Positions 10,501 to 22,500 of a stretch of DNA of 24,635 bases are shown here, piece by piece. The notes beneath the pieces are model-generated. The model was not told where the DNA came from. It saw nothing but the letters and a program-made list of their open reading frames with translations, and did no database searches. Position 1 is the stretch's first letter, and each line of letters starts with the position of its first letter. The stretch lies in contig JAQGDQ010001811.1 in NCBI GenBank assembly GCA_030141605.1, forward strand, positions 1-24,635. Direction: 5' to 3'. Position numbers and translations under genes: made by a program. The stretch is from Tubiluchus corallicola (taxonomy: Eukaryota > Priapulida > Priapulimorpha > Priapulimorphida > Tubiluchidae).

Positions 10501-13500
10501 TTGAGAGTCAAGTTAGTATATTTGTAATGATGCTGTACATAACGTTGTTTAGACACCAGTATTAAAGGAAGTAGCGATATCACTATCTTTGTTTACCATA
10601 GGCTGACCTACGTCTAAAGACAGTTTAAATCAAAATTTGCTTCCTATTATGTATCTTACTGTCTGTTATTCATTGAATTATTGATAACTTTTTGTTTCTT
10701 TTAATGTATTAATTGTGTATTTGTGTTGATGTGAAATAAATAAACAATAAAAAAAGAACTGTATGATGCTTTAACCGAGTAAAATCTGCGGACAACAAAC
10801 TCTTCAAAAGAAATCGCACTGAATCGACTTATCTAAATAACAATCTGTTGCACATTCATGTTGCACGTTCGTATTGCACGTTCTTCTTGCACGTTCTTCT
10901 TGCACGATCGTGTTGCACGTTCTTGCAGGTTCGTGTTGCATGATCGTGTTGCACGTTCTTCTTGCACGATCGTGTTGCACGTTCTTGCAGGTTCGTGTTG
11001 CATGATCGTGTTGCACGTTCTTCTTGCACGTTCGTGTTGCACGGTCGTCTTGCACGTTCTTCTTGCACGTTCGTGTTGCACGGTCGTCTTGCACGTTCTT
11101 CTTGCACGTTCTTCTTGCACGTTCTTCTTGCACGTTCGTCTTGCACGTTCGTCTTGCACGTTCGTCTTGCACGTTCTTCTTGCACTTTCGTCTTGCACGT
11201 TCGTGTTGCACGGTCGTCTTGCACGTTCTTCTTGCACGTTCGTCTTGCACGTTCGTGTTGCACGTTCTTCTTGCACGTTCTTCTTGCACGTTCGTGTTGC
11301 ACGGTCGTCTTGCACGTTCTTCTTTCACGTTCGTGTTGCACGGTCGTCTTGCACGTTCGTGTTGCACGTTCGTGTTGCACGTTCGTTTTGCACGTTCTTC
11401 TTGCACGTTCGTGTTGCACTTTCGTGTTGCACGTTCGTGTTGCACGTTCTTCTTGCACGTTCTTCTTGCACGTTCGTGTTGCACTTTCGTCTTGCACTTT
11501 CGTCTTGCACGTTCGTGTTGCACTTTCGTCTTGCACGGTCTTCTTGCACGTTCTTCTTGCACGTTCTTCTTGCACGTTCGTGTTGCACGTTCGTGTTGCA
11601 CGTTCGTGTTGCACGTTCGTGTTGCACGTTCGTGTTGCACGGTCGTCTTGCACGTTCGTCTTGCACGTTCTTCTTGCACGTTCGTCTTGCACGTTCGTGT
11701 TGCACTTTCGTGTTGCACGTTCATCTTGCACGTTCGTGTTGCACGTTCGTGTTGCACTTTCGTGTTGCACTTTCGTCTTGCACGTTCGTGTTGCACTTTC
11801 GTGTTGCACGTTCGTGTTGCACGGTCGTCTTGCACGTTCGCGTTGCACGGTCGTCTTGCACGTTCGTGTTGCACGGTCGTGTTGCACGTTCTTCTTGCTC
11901 GTTCGTGTTGTACGGTCGTGTTGCACGTTCTTTTTGCACTTTCGTGTTGCACATTCATGTTGCATGTCTTTCTGTTAATCACTCGAATGACAGCTGAATC
12001 TTCACTGATATTAATGTTCTTTATATTATATTTTATACAGATTTATTGATTTTTTTTAACAGTACAAGTTGGTGGGTTACGTAGATCGGAGACAGTATGG
12101 CGCAATGTGGGAGGCAGCGGGCGGTGCCAATAGTTTTATGTACACGGCCAAGGGAACGCGGACGAACAGACTGCGCGAGTTTGACGGAGATTTCCCGTAC
12201 AACTACTTCCCGTTTTACACGATTGACCGAACTACGCAGAGACAGTAAGTTACTGAATTTATTGCTAAACCGTACGCTAGGTCTTGATCAGGGGCACATT
12301 GAGTCTACGCTCTAGGCTGATAGTTCTGTGCTGCCATCTGTATTATAAATTTGTTTTTTATATATGAAGGGCATCCACAATTACTTGTGGTGTGTTAGTA
12401 TCACTATTGCATAGTAGATATATGATTATTATTAATTACATTTTCTACATCTAAATACACTCGTATCTCGGTTTGCAGGACTTCGTTTTTTTACGGATAT
12501 CGGAAAACTCGGAGAAAATCTGGTCCGTAGAATGTCCCGCATACTACGGACACAGTCCATTATTTTGTTAGCTGACCACTAGTTGGCGAGCCGTCACTTT
12601 GTTTGCAACCAAGTAGCGCGTAACAACACGTGTAGCTTGTATGTCAGCGTGTTCAAGTGGTTTAATCAGCCTGTTAATTAGCGTGTCAATTATGCGGAGT
12701 TATTAGAGTCAATTGCCAACAGTTTTTATACTTTTGCTTAGGAGCAGCCCCTACTAGACATTTTTGAGACAATTAGACGATTGATTCTACATCACCATGA
12801 GTCTAATACACGACGCGTACTGCATTAGCTTAGTATCGGTAAATACGGACAATCGGCAAATTTGGACCGACGTCTCCCTGCTTTTGTCCGGCAAACTGAG
12901 ATACGAGTGCATTCTTTATTCAAAATTAAGTGTTCTTTCTCATCTGTCTCTGGGAAGGGTCGATAATTGTTTGTTTGCCCTTTGCGTAACTGAATGTACT
13001 TGAATAACCGTTTCTTCAAGTTCTTGTAAATATACATAACTTTGACAAAATTTGACTATCGGAGGTAATTATTATTTAATCTAAGATTCTGAACAAATGT
13101 CTATAGAATTGTCCGGTTTTCATTTAAAGCAAAACTGGATCCAATCCCAAACTGTAGGTCAAAACAATCTACTCTTAAAAATATTAAAAGGAAACATACT
13201 ATTTTTCGAAAAAGACTTACGTGAAAGAATTACTAGCATACAAACACAGTTTTACATTCGCGCCACTAGTTCTTCACTGTTACATGCATTTTGCCATTTG
13301 CTAGTTAGACGGGCACTAGCGCCTGCATTTTGGAAACGCATTGCACAAAAAGCAGGTGCTGTACCTCTCAGTTCAGATGTGTTAGTTTGTGACGAATTGC
13401 ATACATTCAACAGCTCGTGCGTGAGCAAAGCGGTAAATTTGAAATTTGGATTTTTATCTTAAAACTTGCCTAGTTTTAGTACAGAACACAGAATATCTTA

Positions 13501-16500
13501 CAGTAGCAATGTACTTTGATTGTTACTTTTGCAAACACGTGCAACACGCTCGTGGAATATTTTTGCTGTTGAAAGTTATGTTAGTTTGTGATGTTATAAA
13601 TATTTGGGCTTGAAAATGGAGTAGTATATGAAAAATCTCACAGTCTTTGATTAAGGTAAACTCAAATGTACAAAAACTGACAATTGTTTGTGTTTATTTA
13701 GTTTTGTAACAACGTCTCTGGACCTGACTGGAGACGCTCCCTGTGGAACCATAGCAACAACGGACGACAACATTTGCTTCGTAGAGAATCAACGAGTCGA
13801 CAAGATTTGTTATTTTTTCCGTGAACAACTGAGCGAAAGTAAGTGCGTGACGCGTGGCATTGCACAATTACGGTAAGTGTTCGCTTAACGACGCTAACGC
13901 GTTCCAGCAAAATGTGACGTTAAGCGAAACGTCGCTAAACGAAGCCAAGACGTCCGCAGAAAGTAACGTAAAAGAATTGAGACAAGTTCTAGATGGTTAA
14001 ATCACATAACTGAAATGGTTTAGGAGTTTTATTCATATTTCTACTTATTAATTTCTTTTTGTTTACTTGTAACAACTTATATGATTTACTTACCATTTAC
14101 CTAGCTCTAGTAGTTTCTCTTTCATTAACATTTAAGCGTAGGCAGCAGTTACACAATAAACACTGCTGAGTCAAACCCAAGACCTGGATGGCCTTGGGAA
14201 TTTGATCTAGATACTTAGTCTGGTTGCTATAGCAACAGGTTGCACGCATGAAGTTTGCTGGCAGGTCTGACTTGATATAAACAGATAGCATTTAGTAGAC
14301 AATCAGGAAGCAACAACGTATAATAATTGCATTGTTTACATTGCTAATACGTTTTTAGAACAGAATTACTGGAAGTAACAACGTATAATAATTGCATTGT
14401 TTACATTACTAATACGTTTTTAGAACAGAATTACGGGAAGTAACAACGTATAATAATTGCATTGTTTACATTACTAATACGTTTTTAGAACAGAATTACT
14501 GGAAGTAACAACGTATAATAATTGCATTGTTTACATTACTAATACGTTTTTAGAACAGAATTACGGGAAGTAACAACGTATAATAATTGCATTGTTTACA
14601 TTACTAATACGTTTTTAGAACAGAATAATGCAATATGTGCCGTTTTAATGCTTCAAATTAGGTAAAAAAGTTGTTGATAAAATAAAAACTGACTTCGAGT
14701 AAAATTATCATCATTAAAACGAAACGGTGCGCCGTTAAGTGAAAAAAGGTGTCAAATCTTTGGCGTCGCTAAGCGGGGAGTCATTAAAGGGGAAATATCG
14801 TGAAAATCAAGTTAAACTTATTTTATAGTTGCCTTCCCCGTGAACGTTTGCTTTGAACAAAGTAAAAAAAATCAGCATTAAAGTGAAACGTGTCATTGAG
14901 TGAAAAAATCGTTGTTAAAGTGAAACATGTGTCGTTAAATGAAAAAAATCGTTGTTAAAGTGAAGCATCTGTCATTGAGTGGAAAACATGTTGTTAAAGT
15001 GAAACGTGTCATTGAGTAAAAAAAAATCGTTGTTAAAGTGAGACAAGTGTCGTTAAGTGAAAAAAGGTGTCAAAGGTCAGCATCGTTAAAATGAAACGTC
15101 TCTAAACGGGGAGTTCGTTAAGCGAGACTTACTGTATGATGTAAGCCTCTGCGTGCTGACAGAATCATTGCAACAGTATTTTAGTCAAAAATGTTTATCT
15201 AATACAGTTCAGTACACATCATTCAATACAGCTTGTTTTTTCTTCTTCATCTTCTGTTGCTGTAAACACCTGTTGCAGACATTGACCTTTAGTGCTCCCA
15301 AGGTCATGAAAAAGCATTCTGTGATTATAGCCAAAGCTGCCTAGTATAGCAAATGAAACTGTGCAGAGTGAGTATTGAACCCTGGCAATCACTGTCCATT
15401 CACGTGAAGCATGCACACTCGGCTATGAATTACTCACCAAAAACCGTATTAATTTGTAAATCTTTTTCTAGTTATCTGAGGAAAGAATAGGTAATGGTGG
15501 TAATCTTATTACGGTTTACATTTCAGCCATGTTTGTTGAAGTTAGTGCGTACTCTCTCACGGATGATTCTGCATTTCGGATCAACGGTCAAAACGTCGGC
15601 GACGCGCTGGACGCAGGCACCTGTGGATTTAGTCTGGTGTCCATCGATTTACGTTCCAGAGAGGTATGAAGAGACCCGCAGTTTTGCTTTGTAACAAGTT
15701 CTGCTCAAAGAAAAAGCTGATCCATTCTTAAACTGAAGGTCAAAATAATCTACTCTTAAAAATATTGAAAGGAAACATGCTGTATTTTTTCAAAAATAAC
15801 TTACGTGAACGAATTATTACCACACAAACACAATTTCACGTTCGCGCCACTAGTTCTTCACCGTTACATGCATTTCAGCATTCGCTAGTTAAACGGGCAC
15901 TAGAGCCTGCAATTTGCAAGTGCATTGCACAAAAAACAGGTGCTGTACCTCTCAGTTCAGATGTATTAGTTTGTAACCAATTAGACATGGATGAGAGCTC
16001 ATTTGCAAGAGCACAGCAGTAAATTTGAAACTTGAATTTTTATCTTAAGACTTGCCTAGTTTTAGTACAACACACTGAATATCTTACAGTAGCACTGTAC
16101 AGTCGACCCTCGTTAAACCGGACCCCGTTAGCCCAGATTTCTGCCCGAGCGCTAAACACAACACGGCCTACCAACTGTACAATAATTTCTTTATCCTCAC
16201 AGGTTAACTATTTTAAAGTAATATACAGTATAGTATATAGTGCACAGTATATAGTGCAATGTATATAGGCCTTATTAAGGTGATTATTCCTGTATAATAT
16301 AGACCATATATAGGCATATCGGATAAATCCGACAATCGGCTAAACCGGACCACCCCCCAATTAGTTCGGTTTAACGAGGGTTGACTGTACTTAATTTTCG
16401 CTTTCTCAAACACGTACAACACGCTCGTGGAATATTTTTGCTGTCGAAAATTGTTAGTTTGTGATGTCATGAATAGTTTAGCTCGCCCGCCGTTAAATAA

Positions 16501-19500
16501 GTTTTTTTTTCTATTTTTTAATTATCAGAAGCGCTTTTGCAGTATTAATTGTGTTAAGATGTATACTTTTTATCGGACTTGAAAATGGGGTAGTATATGA
16601 AAATTTGTCCTGTCTTCCTTTAACAACCGTGCTCTGTACAAGGCATAAGTCGAGCTTTGTTAGGGGACAACGAGCAGAAGTACAGAGCAGTTTGTTACAT
16701 CAGTGTACGACTGAAACAATAGCAAATGTAGCTTGCATGACCCGTTTCACCAAGAATGACCAAGAATGCCCAAGATTGACCACGTACATCAGTGTAACCA
16801 CGTGTATATCTCTATGTATAAAAATATAGAATCAATTGTGCGGAGTTATTTGAGTCAATTGCAGACAGTTTTTATATACTTTTGCATAGGAGCGGCCAGT
16901 ACTTAGGCATTTTTGAGACAATTAGGTATCATGTATCCTTGATAGTTGGGTATTTTAAATTATGCATGAAACAAGGTAACTGATATTGTAAGTCCACTTC
17001 ATGACCCATTTCATCAAGAATGACCAAGAATGCTCAAACACTCCAATCCAAACATCAAGTCCAGACATAAGTGTGTTCATTAGTTGTTTATTCTGTTAAG
17101 AATATAGAAACGTAAATAAATAAATCGCTACATATTTTATGGAAATAATAACTCCAAATTAGTACATACACAAACAACATACACATACACATGCATTTCA
17201 CATATACAGTTAATTTCAGTAGCTAATCAAAACTGCAAAAATTATTAAATTAAATAAAAGCAACTTACATCCTTGCCCAAACATTAGAGCATCATTAGAA
17301 AACTGTGACAGACAATAAACACCAATTGCAACTGCAGACAGCAGGAAACAATAATTCAGTTAACAAGACACAAATCTATAAACTACATGTGACCAGACCC
17401 AACATATCAAGGCCAAGTGTCTGCAGCATTTCACAAAGCCAGGTACCTAAAGTCATCAACCATGAAATCACCTGACAGGTAAGTTGAGGTAACTGCCTGC
17501 TGACCTCAGAGGGCAGCACTATCCAGCAAATTTAACATGCCCTCTATTAGAGAAACAGCATTTTCTCACCACAATTTCATTTCGTAATTAATTTCAGTTG
17601 ACTGATGCTACCATGGCAACCTGCACTGAATGTCCTTGTTATACGCCCGATGAACCGTCTGTAATCACTTCCGTTACGGCATTCGTGGACGGCGTAGTCG
17701 ACGACGCGGCTTTATTAATGATCGCCAGAGATGTGGAAATCGTTGAAGGCACCGACATGGACTACTTGTTGAAGTCCCTCGGGGCCACTTACTCGGAAAT
17801 TTTTGGACCCGGTAAGTTAATTGGTTAACTTCTATCACTGAAAAAAGCAATACCTTATTGTTGTTTGTTGTTGTTACACCGATTACGACAAACTTGTCTA
17901 TTAATAATATTGTTGTTGGCATCTTTCTGTCTCGGAAGACAATGGAGTGTGCGCCAAGAGAGTCAGTTATTGATCACATTGATGGAGCTGCAGCGTCGAC
18001 TGTGGCTGAGCAGTGCGATCCTTGAACGTCTCCAGGGCGCACGCCTGGGCAAGGTGTATGGAGATCCTGAGTTGGCCAGACAACAGGAACCTCCTCTCTT
18101 CCTCCCTGGCGTAGTCCAAAGGAAAGCGGAGCGATACGTTTGGCACCAGGTTGCCTGCAGGAGCTGCCGGAGTCAGTGAGCATGCTGCACTGGTCCGCCT
18201 TCGGGGCTCCACTCCTGATTTGGAAGGTTTACTCCTGTACACATGGCCGTTGGGTCACTTGACCTCTTCTGCCCTCTAGCCGTGCAGCTCCTCCGCCTAG
18301 TGTCGAGATACAGTGTGGGCATCCCGCAACCTACAGCACCTGGTATTACTACCTTATTAGAGGCTTATATAAACCCCAACAGAAACCAGTTTTCACAAAA
18401 GACGTAATACTAAGCCATGATATGCAATCATTTTATAAGAATGCAGAACAATCAACTGAACATATGTTTTATCAATGATCTACAAGTGATTTCGCGTGGG
18501 ATCATATCACACAGTACAGTATTGTGGAATGCACCTGGCTTCAGACGCTGATTAGTGTTACTTGTTGCGAAGCAACCTTAATCCCACGGCTCTTAAACTT
18601 TTCTACAATGTTCTGCATGGCTGCAGCAGTGAAATAAACAGACCTGGGTGACAGTGCTTAGTGCTGAGCTTGGGCGGCAGTCAACTGCCTTCAGTCCCTT
18701 GCATAAAAACATAGTGAAAGGGTTAACCTAGTTTCTACGTGGTCTTTATTAATTAAATGTATTTGCGTGGCACTTATATTCAAGCAGGCTGCGCAACTGT
18801 TTGTTGTGTAATACCTTGCACCTGTTCATTATGTGGCACTTATATAGAAGCTGCACTCAGTAACTGCCTGTGGTGTGTTATAAAATGCGCCCTGTACGTG
18901 TGAATATCAGAGTATACACATTTTCCGAGGAGAATAAGAATTTCTATCTAAAGTGTGTCACCCTCAAACTTTGGCACCCTAGACGGTAACCCAGTTAGCT
19001 TATTGATTAATACGGCCCTGACGGCATTCACTAATATTGCTTACTACTAAGTGCACATTCAGGCCGAGTTGTTCATCCACTGAATTTATTCTAGTATCCG
19101 GTATAAACACGTTTTAGTTTAGATCTCATCCGGGCGTCTTCCGTTTTCCAGGAGATTTCGCTTTCGTGGGTTTCAAAGGTCGACGCCCTGTCAACGACGT
19201 GTGGTGGGTGGAGTTTGTGGACGACAGGGTGCCAACGACTTGGCCGTACGCTGCAAAGTATTACGACAGAGCGTCGATAGCCACCACCGTGCAGTACATC
19301 CCGTATCCAGAAGGTAAGAAGAGTTCAAAAGTGGGAAAAAGTTTAAAGGAAGACCGGAGAGTTATTTAGACTCAATGTCATTTTAATTTACTGTCCGAAA
19401 TATCCATTTCCTTGCCTATAAAAAAGTTTAAATTACTTCGTATTATCAAGTGATATAGCATCAGTAAGGTGTTTTTGGGTGAGCGAGTGGTGCACACTGG

Positions 19501-22500
19501 GATGGCAGTGCACGGCCATTTTACCATGTACTGCGAACATGTTAAATCATTTTTGTAAGCATTATGCTAAGTAATATAACTTTGTAGGGAAAATTCCTTG
19601 GGATATCTTTCAAAATTCCTTCTTCCCCTTTAAACTAAAGCTGCACCTAATGTTAAACTGCGGGTCAAAACAATCTTCTCTTTAAAATATTGAAAGGAAA
19701 CATACTATTTTTCAAAAATGATTTATGTGAATGAATTATTACCTCAGAAACACAATTTCGCGTTTGCGTCACTAGTTCTTCGCTGTTGCCTGCATTTCGT
19801 CATTTGCCAGTTAGACGGGCACTAGCGCCTGCATTTCGGAAAAGAATTGCACAAAAGCAAGTTAAACACTGCGTAGTGAAAGGCAAGCCCATGTAGTAGT
19901 AATCTGGTTGTTATAGCAACAGCTGGGCTGCAGACGAAATGACAAATGCATTTTTAGAACAGAATAACGCAACATGTACCGTTTTAGTGCTTAAAATTAG
20001 ATGAAACACGTCGATGATGATATAAAAATGGCCGCGAGCAAAGTGAAAAAATCGTCATTAAAATGAAACGTGCGACGTTAAGCGAGAAAAAGGTGTCAAA
20101 TGTTCAGGTTCGTTAAGACGAAACGTGGTGAAAATAATCGTTGTTAAAGCGAAACATGTGTCATCGAGAGAGAAAAATCGTTGTTAAAGTGAAACGTGTC
20201 ATTGAGTGAGAAAAAATTGTTGTTAAAGTGAAACATGTGTCATCGAGAGAAAAAAATCGCTGTTAAAGTGAAACATGTGCCATTGAATGAAAAAAATCGT
20301 TGTTAAAGTGAAACAAGTGTCACTGAGAGAAAAAAATCGTTGTTAAAGTGAAACATGTGTCATCGAGAGAAAAAAATCGTTGTTAAAGTGAAACATGTGT
20401 CATTGAGAGAAAAAAATCGTTGTTAAAGTGAAACACGTGTCATTGAGTGAGAAAAAATTGTTGGTAAAGTGAAACATGTGTCATTCAGTGAGAAAAAATT
20501 GTTGTTAAAGTGAAACATGTGTCATTGAGCGAAAAAAATCGTTGTTAAAGTGAAACACGTGTCATTGAGTGAAAAAAAATCGTTGTTAAAGTGAGACACG
20601 TGTCATTGAGTGAAAAAAAATCGTTGTTAAAGTGAGACACGTATTGTTAAGTGAAAAAAGGTGTCAAATGATAAGCGTCACTAAAATGAGACGTCGTTAA
20701 ACGGGGAGTCATCAAGCGAGGACTTACTGTATTAAAAAACTAGAAAAGTTAAGCAAACAAAAGATACGATATCCTGCTTAGATGTAATTTTTTTACAGAT
20801 CTCGTACCGCCGACTCAAGAATACGTTACCATCGACGGCAGCGAAGACGACGCCACGACTCCGAACGACACGGCAACAGAAACGACTCCGTCAGTAAGTC
20901 CTGTTCTTCTAATCTAGAGTGAAACTATCAAACGTTATTTAGTTTACTGCCAAGGGTGCGCTGTTATCAATATCAAATCTGTTTCTAACTGAAAAAATTG
21001 GATATTTCAAAAACTTGAATAATAATGTTAGGGTTAGGGTTAGTGTTGGGTTGGGTTGGGTTGGGTTGGGTTGGGTTGGGTTGGGTTGGGGTTTTAGGAG
21101 CACACGTTTTACTTGATGGACTCCAGCAGGGTAACATCTCCAGGTATGAGAATTTTCCGCGGAATCCCGAGTTTTTGGAAGACCAGTAGTGCCATTTTTG
21201 TAAATTGTGTAAATTCGTTGAGAAAATTTTTACGGACCCAGTACATTATTTCACAAGCTGACCGCTAGGTGGCAGGCCGTCACTTTGTTTACATCACGTA
21301 CATCAGTGTAACCGCGTGTATATCTCTATGTATAAGAATATAGAATCAATTGTGCGGAGTTATTTGAGTCAATTGCAGACAGTTTTTATATACTTTTGCA
21401 TAGGAGCGGCCAGTACTTAGGCATTTTTGAGACAATTAGGTATCATGTATCCTTGATAGTTGGGTATTTTAAATTATGCATTAAACAAGGTTACTGATAT
21501 TTTAAGTCCACTTCATGACGCAAAGCCAGGTACCTAAAGTCATCAACCATGAAATCACCTGACAGGTAAGTTGACGTAACTGCCTGCTGACCTCAGAGGG
21601 CAGCACTGTCCAGTACACTGTGGATGCCTTGTAAACAGAATTAAAAACTTCTGCAACAGTTTTCGCTCATCTCCGTAGCACAACTCACGCATTTTTGTCG
21701 ATTGTTTTTCTAGCCGCCGAAGTGGTGTGTGCTCGACAACACAAACGGCATGATCTGGCCGGAAACGATCGAGGGCGGAATCGCTGAGCTCGGAGATCAG
21801 TACTGTCCGGCCGATAGGGCAGGTAAGCCATTTCTTCGGATGCGTTTACACCAAAAGAAATGCCAAAAGTGAAGAAAACGTTTGCAAAAGATGAGCGATT
21901 TTGGATTAGGCCTAATGTTATAAAGTATAATATCTCAGTTAGGCATTTCTCAGACTGGTTCAGTAAATGGATCGGTGATCGCGTAGACAATTGTTTAAAG
22001 TTATTTCATCTTTTTTGTCTTATTCAACACGACTTACCTTCATAATAAACTTGTGTCTGTCATAAGCACCCTTGTACAGGTTGGTACATGATTACTGATC
22101 AACAACAATAAACTTGTGTCTGTCATAAGCACCCTTGTACAGGTTGGTACATGATTACTGATCAACAACAATAAACTTGTTTCTGTCATAAGCACCCTTG
22201 TACAGGTTGGTACATGATTACTGATCAACAACAATAAACTTGTGTCTGTCATAAGCACCCTTGTACAGGTTGGTACATGATTACTGATCAACAACAATAA
22301 ACTTGTGTCTGTCATAAGCACCCTTGTACAGGTTGGTACATGATTACTGATCAACAACAATAAACTTGTGTCTGTCATAAGCACCCTTGTACAGGTTGGT
22401 ACATGATTACTGATCAACAACAATAAACTTGTTTCTGTCATAAGCACCCTTGTACAGGTTGGTACATGATACTTTGTACAGGTTGGTACATGATTACTGA

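Larger units (their letters stand above)
13871..15134. mobile_element. TA-inserting MITE with GTAAGT ends (copy 2, 1264 bp)
   Basis: Left end CGGTAAGTGTTCGCTTAACG, right end TTCGTTAAGCGAGACTTACT, with TA flanks (13869-13870 and 15135-15136). It is about twice as long as copy 1 because of two internal tandem expansions. It starts 32 bp downstream of the splice donor of exon 13702-13838. Confidence 0.78.

Noticed and set aside
10060-10794. Possible transposon with GTCCGC(G/A)GAT inverted ends
   Set aside because: The inverted match is only about 10 bp, with no target duplication recognised.
10804-12049. Several open frames of 160-392 codons on both strands
   Set aside because: All lie within the 12-bp array, whose period is a multiple of three; the translations are pure short-period repeats with no domain, and they overlap in all frames.
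13839-13872. Longer version of exon 13702 ending at the MITE donor 13873
   Set aside because: The resulting phase 2 does not fit the phase 1 acceptor at 15527 and gives a stop within a few codons.
17865-18242. Overlapping frames of 69-104 codons in the GC-richer block
   Set aside because: No recognisable family, frames on both strands compete, and no phase-compatible splice sites link them to the receptor exons.
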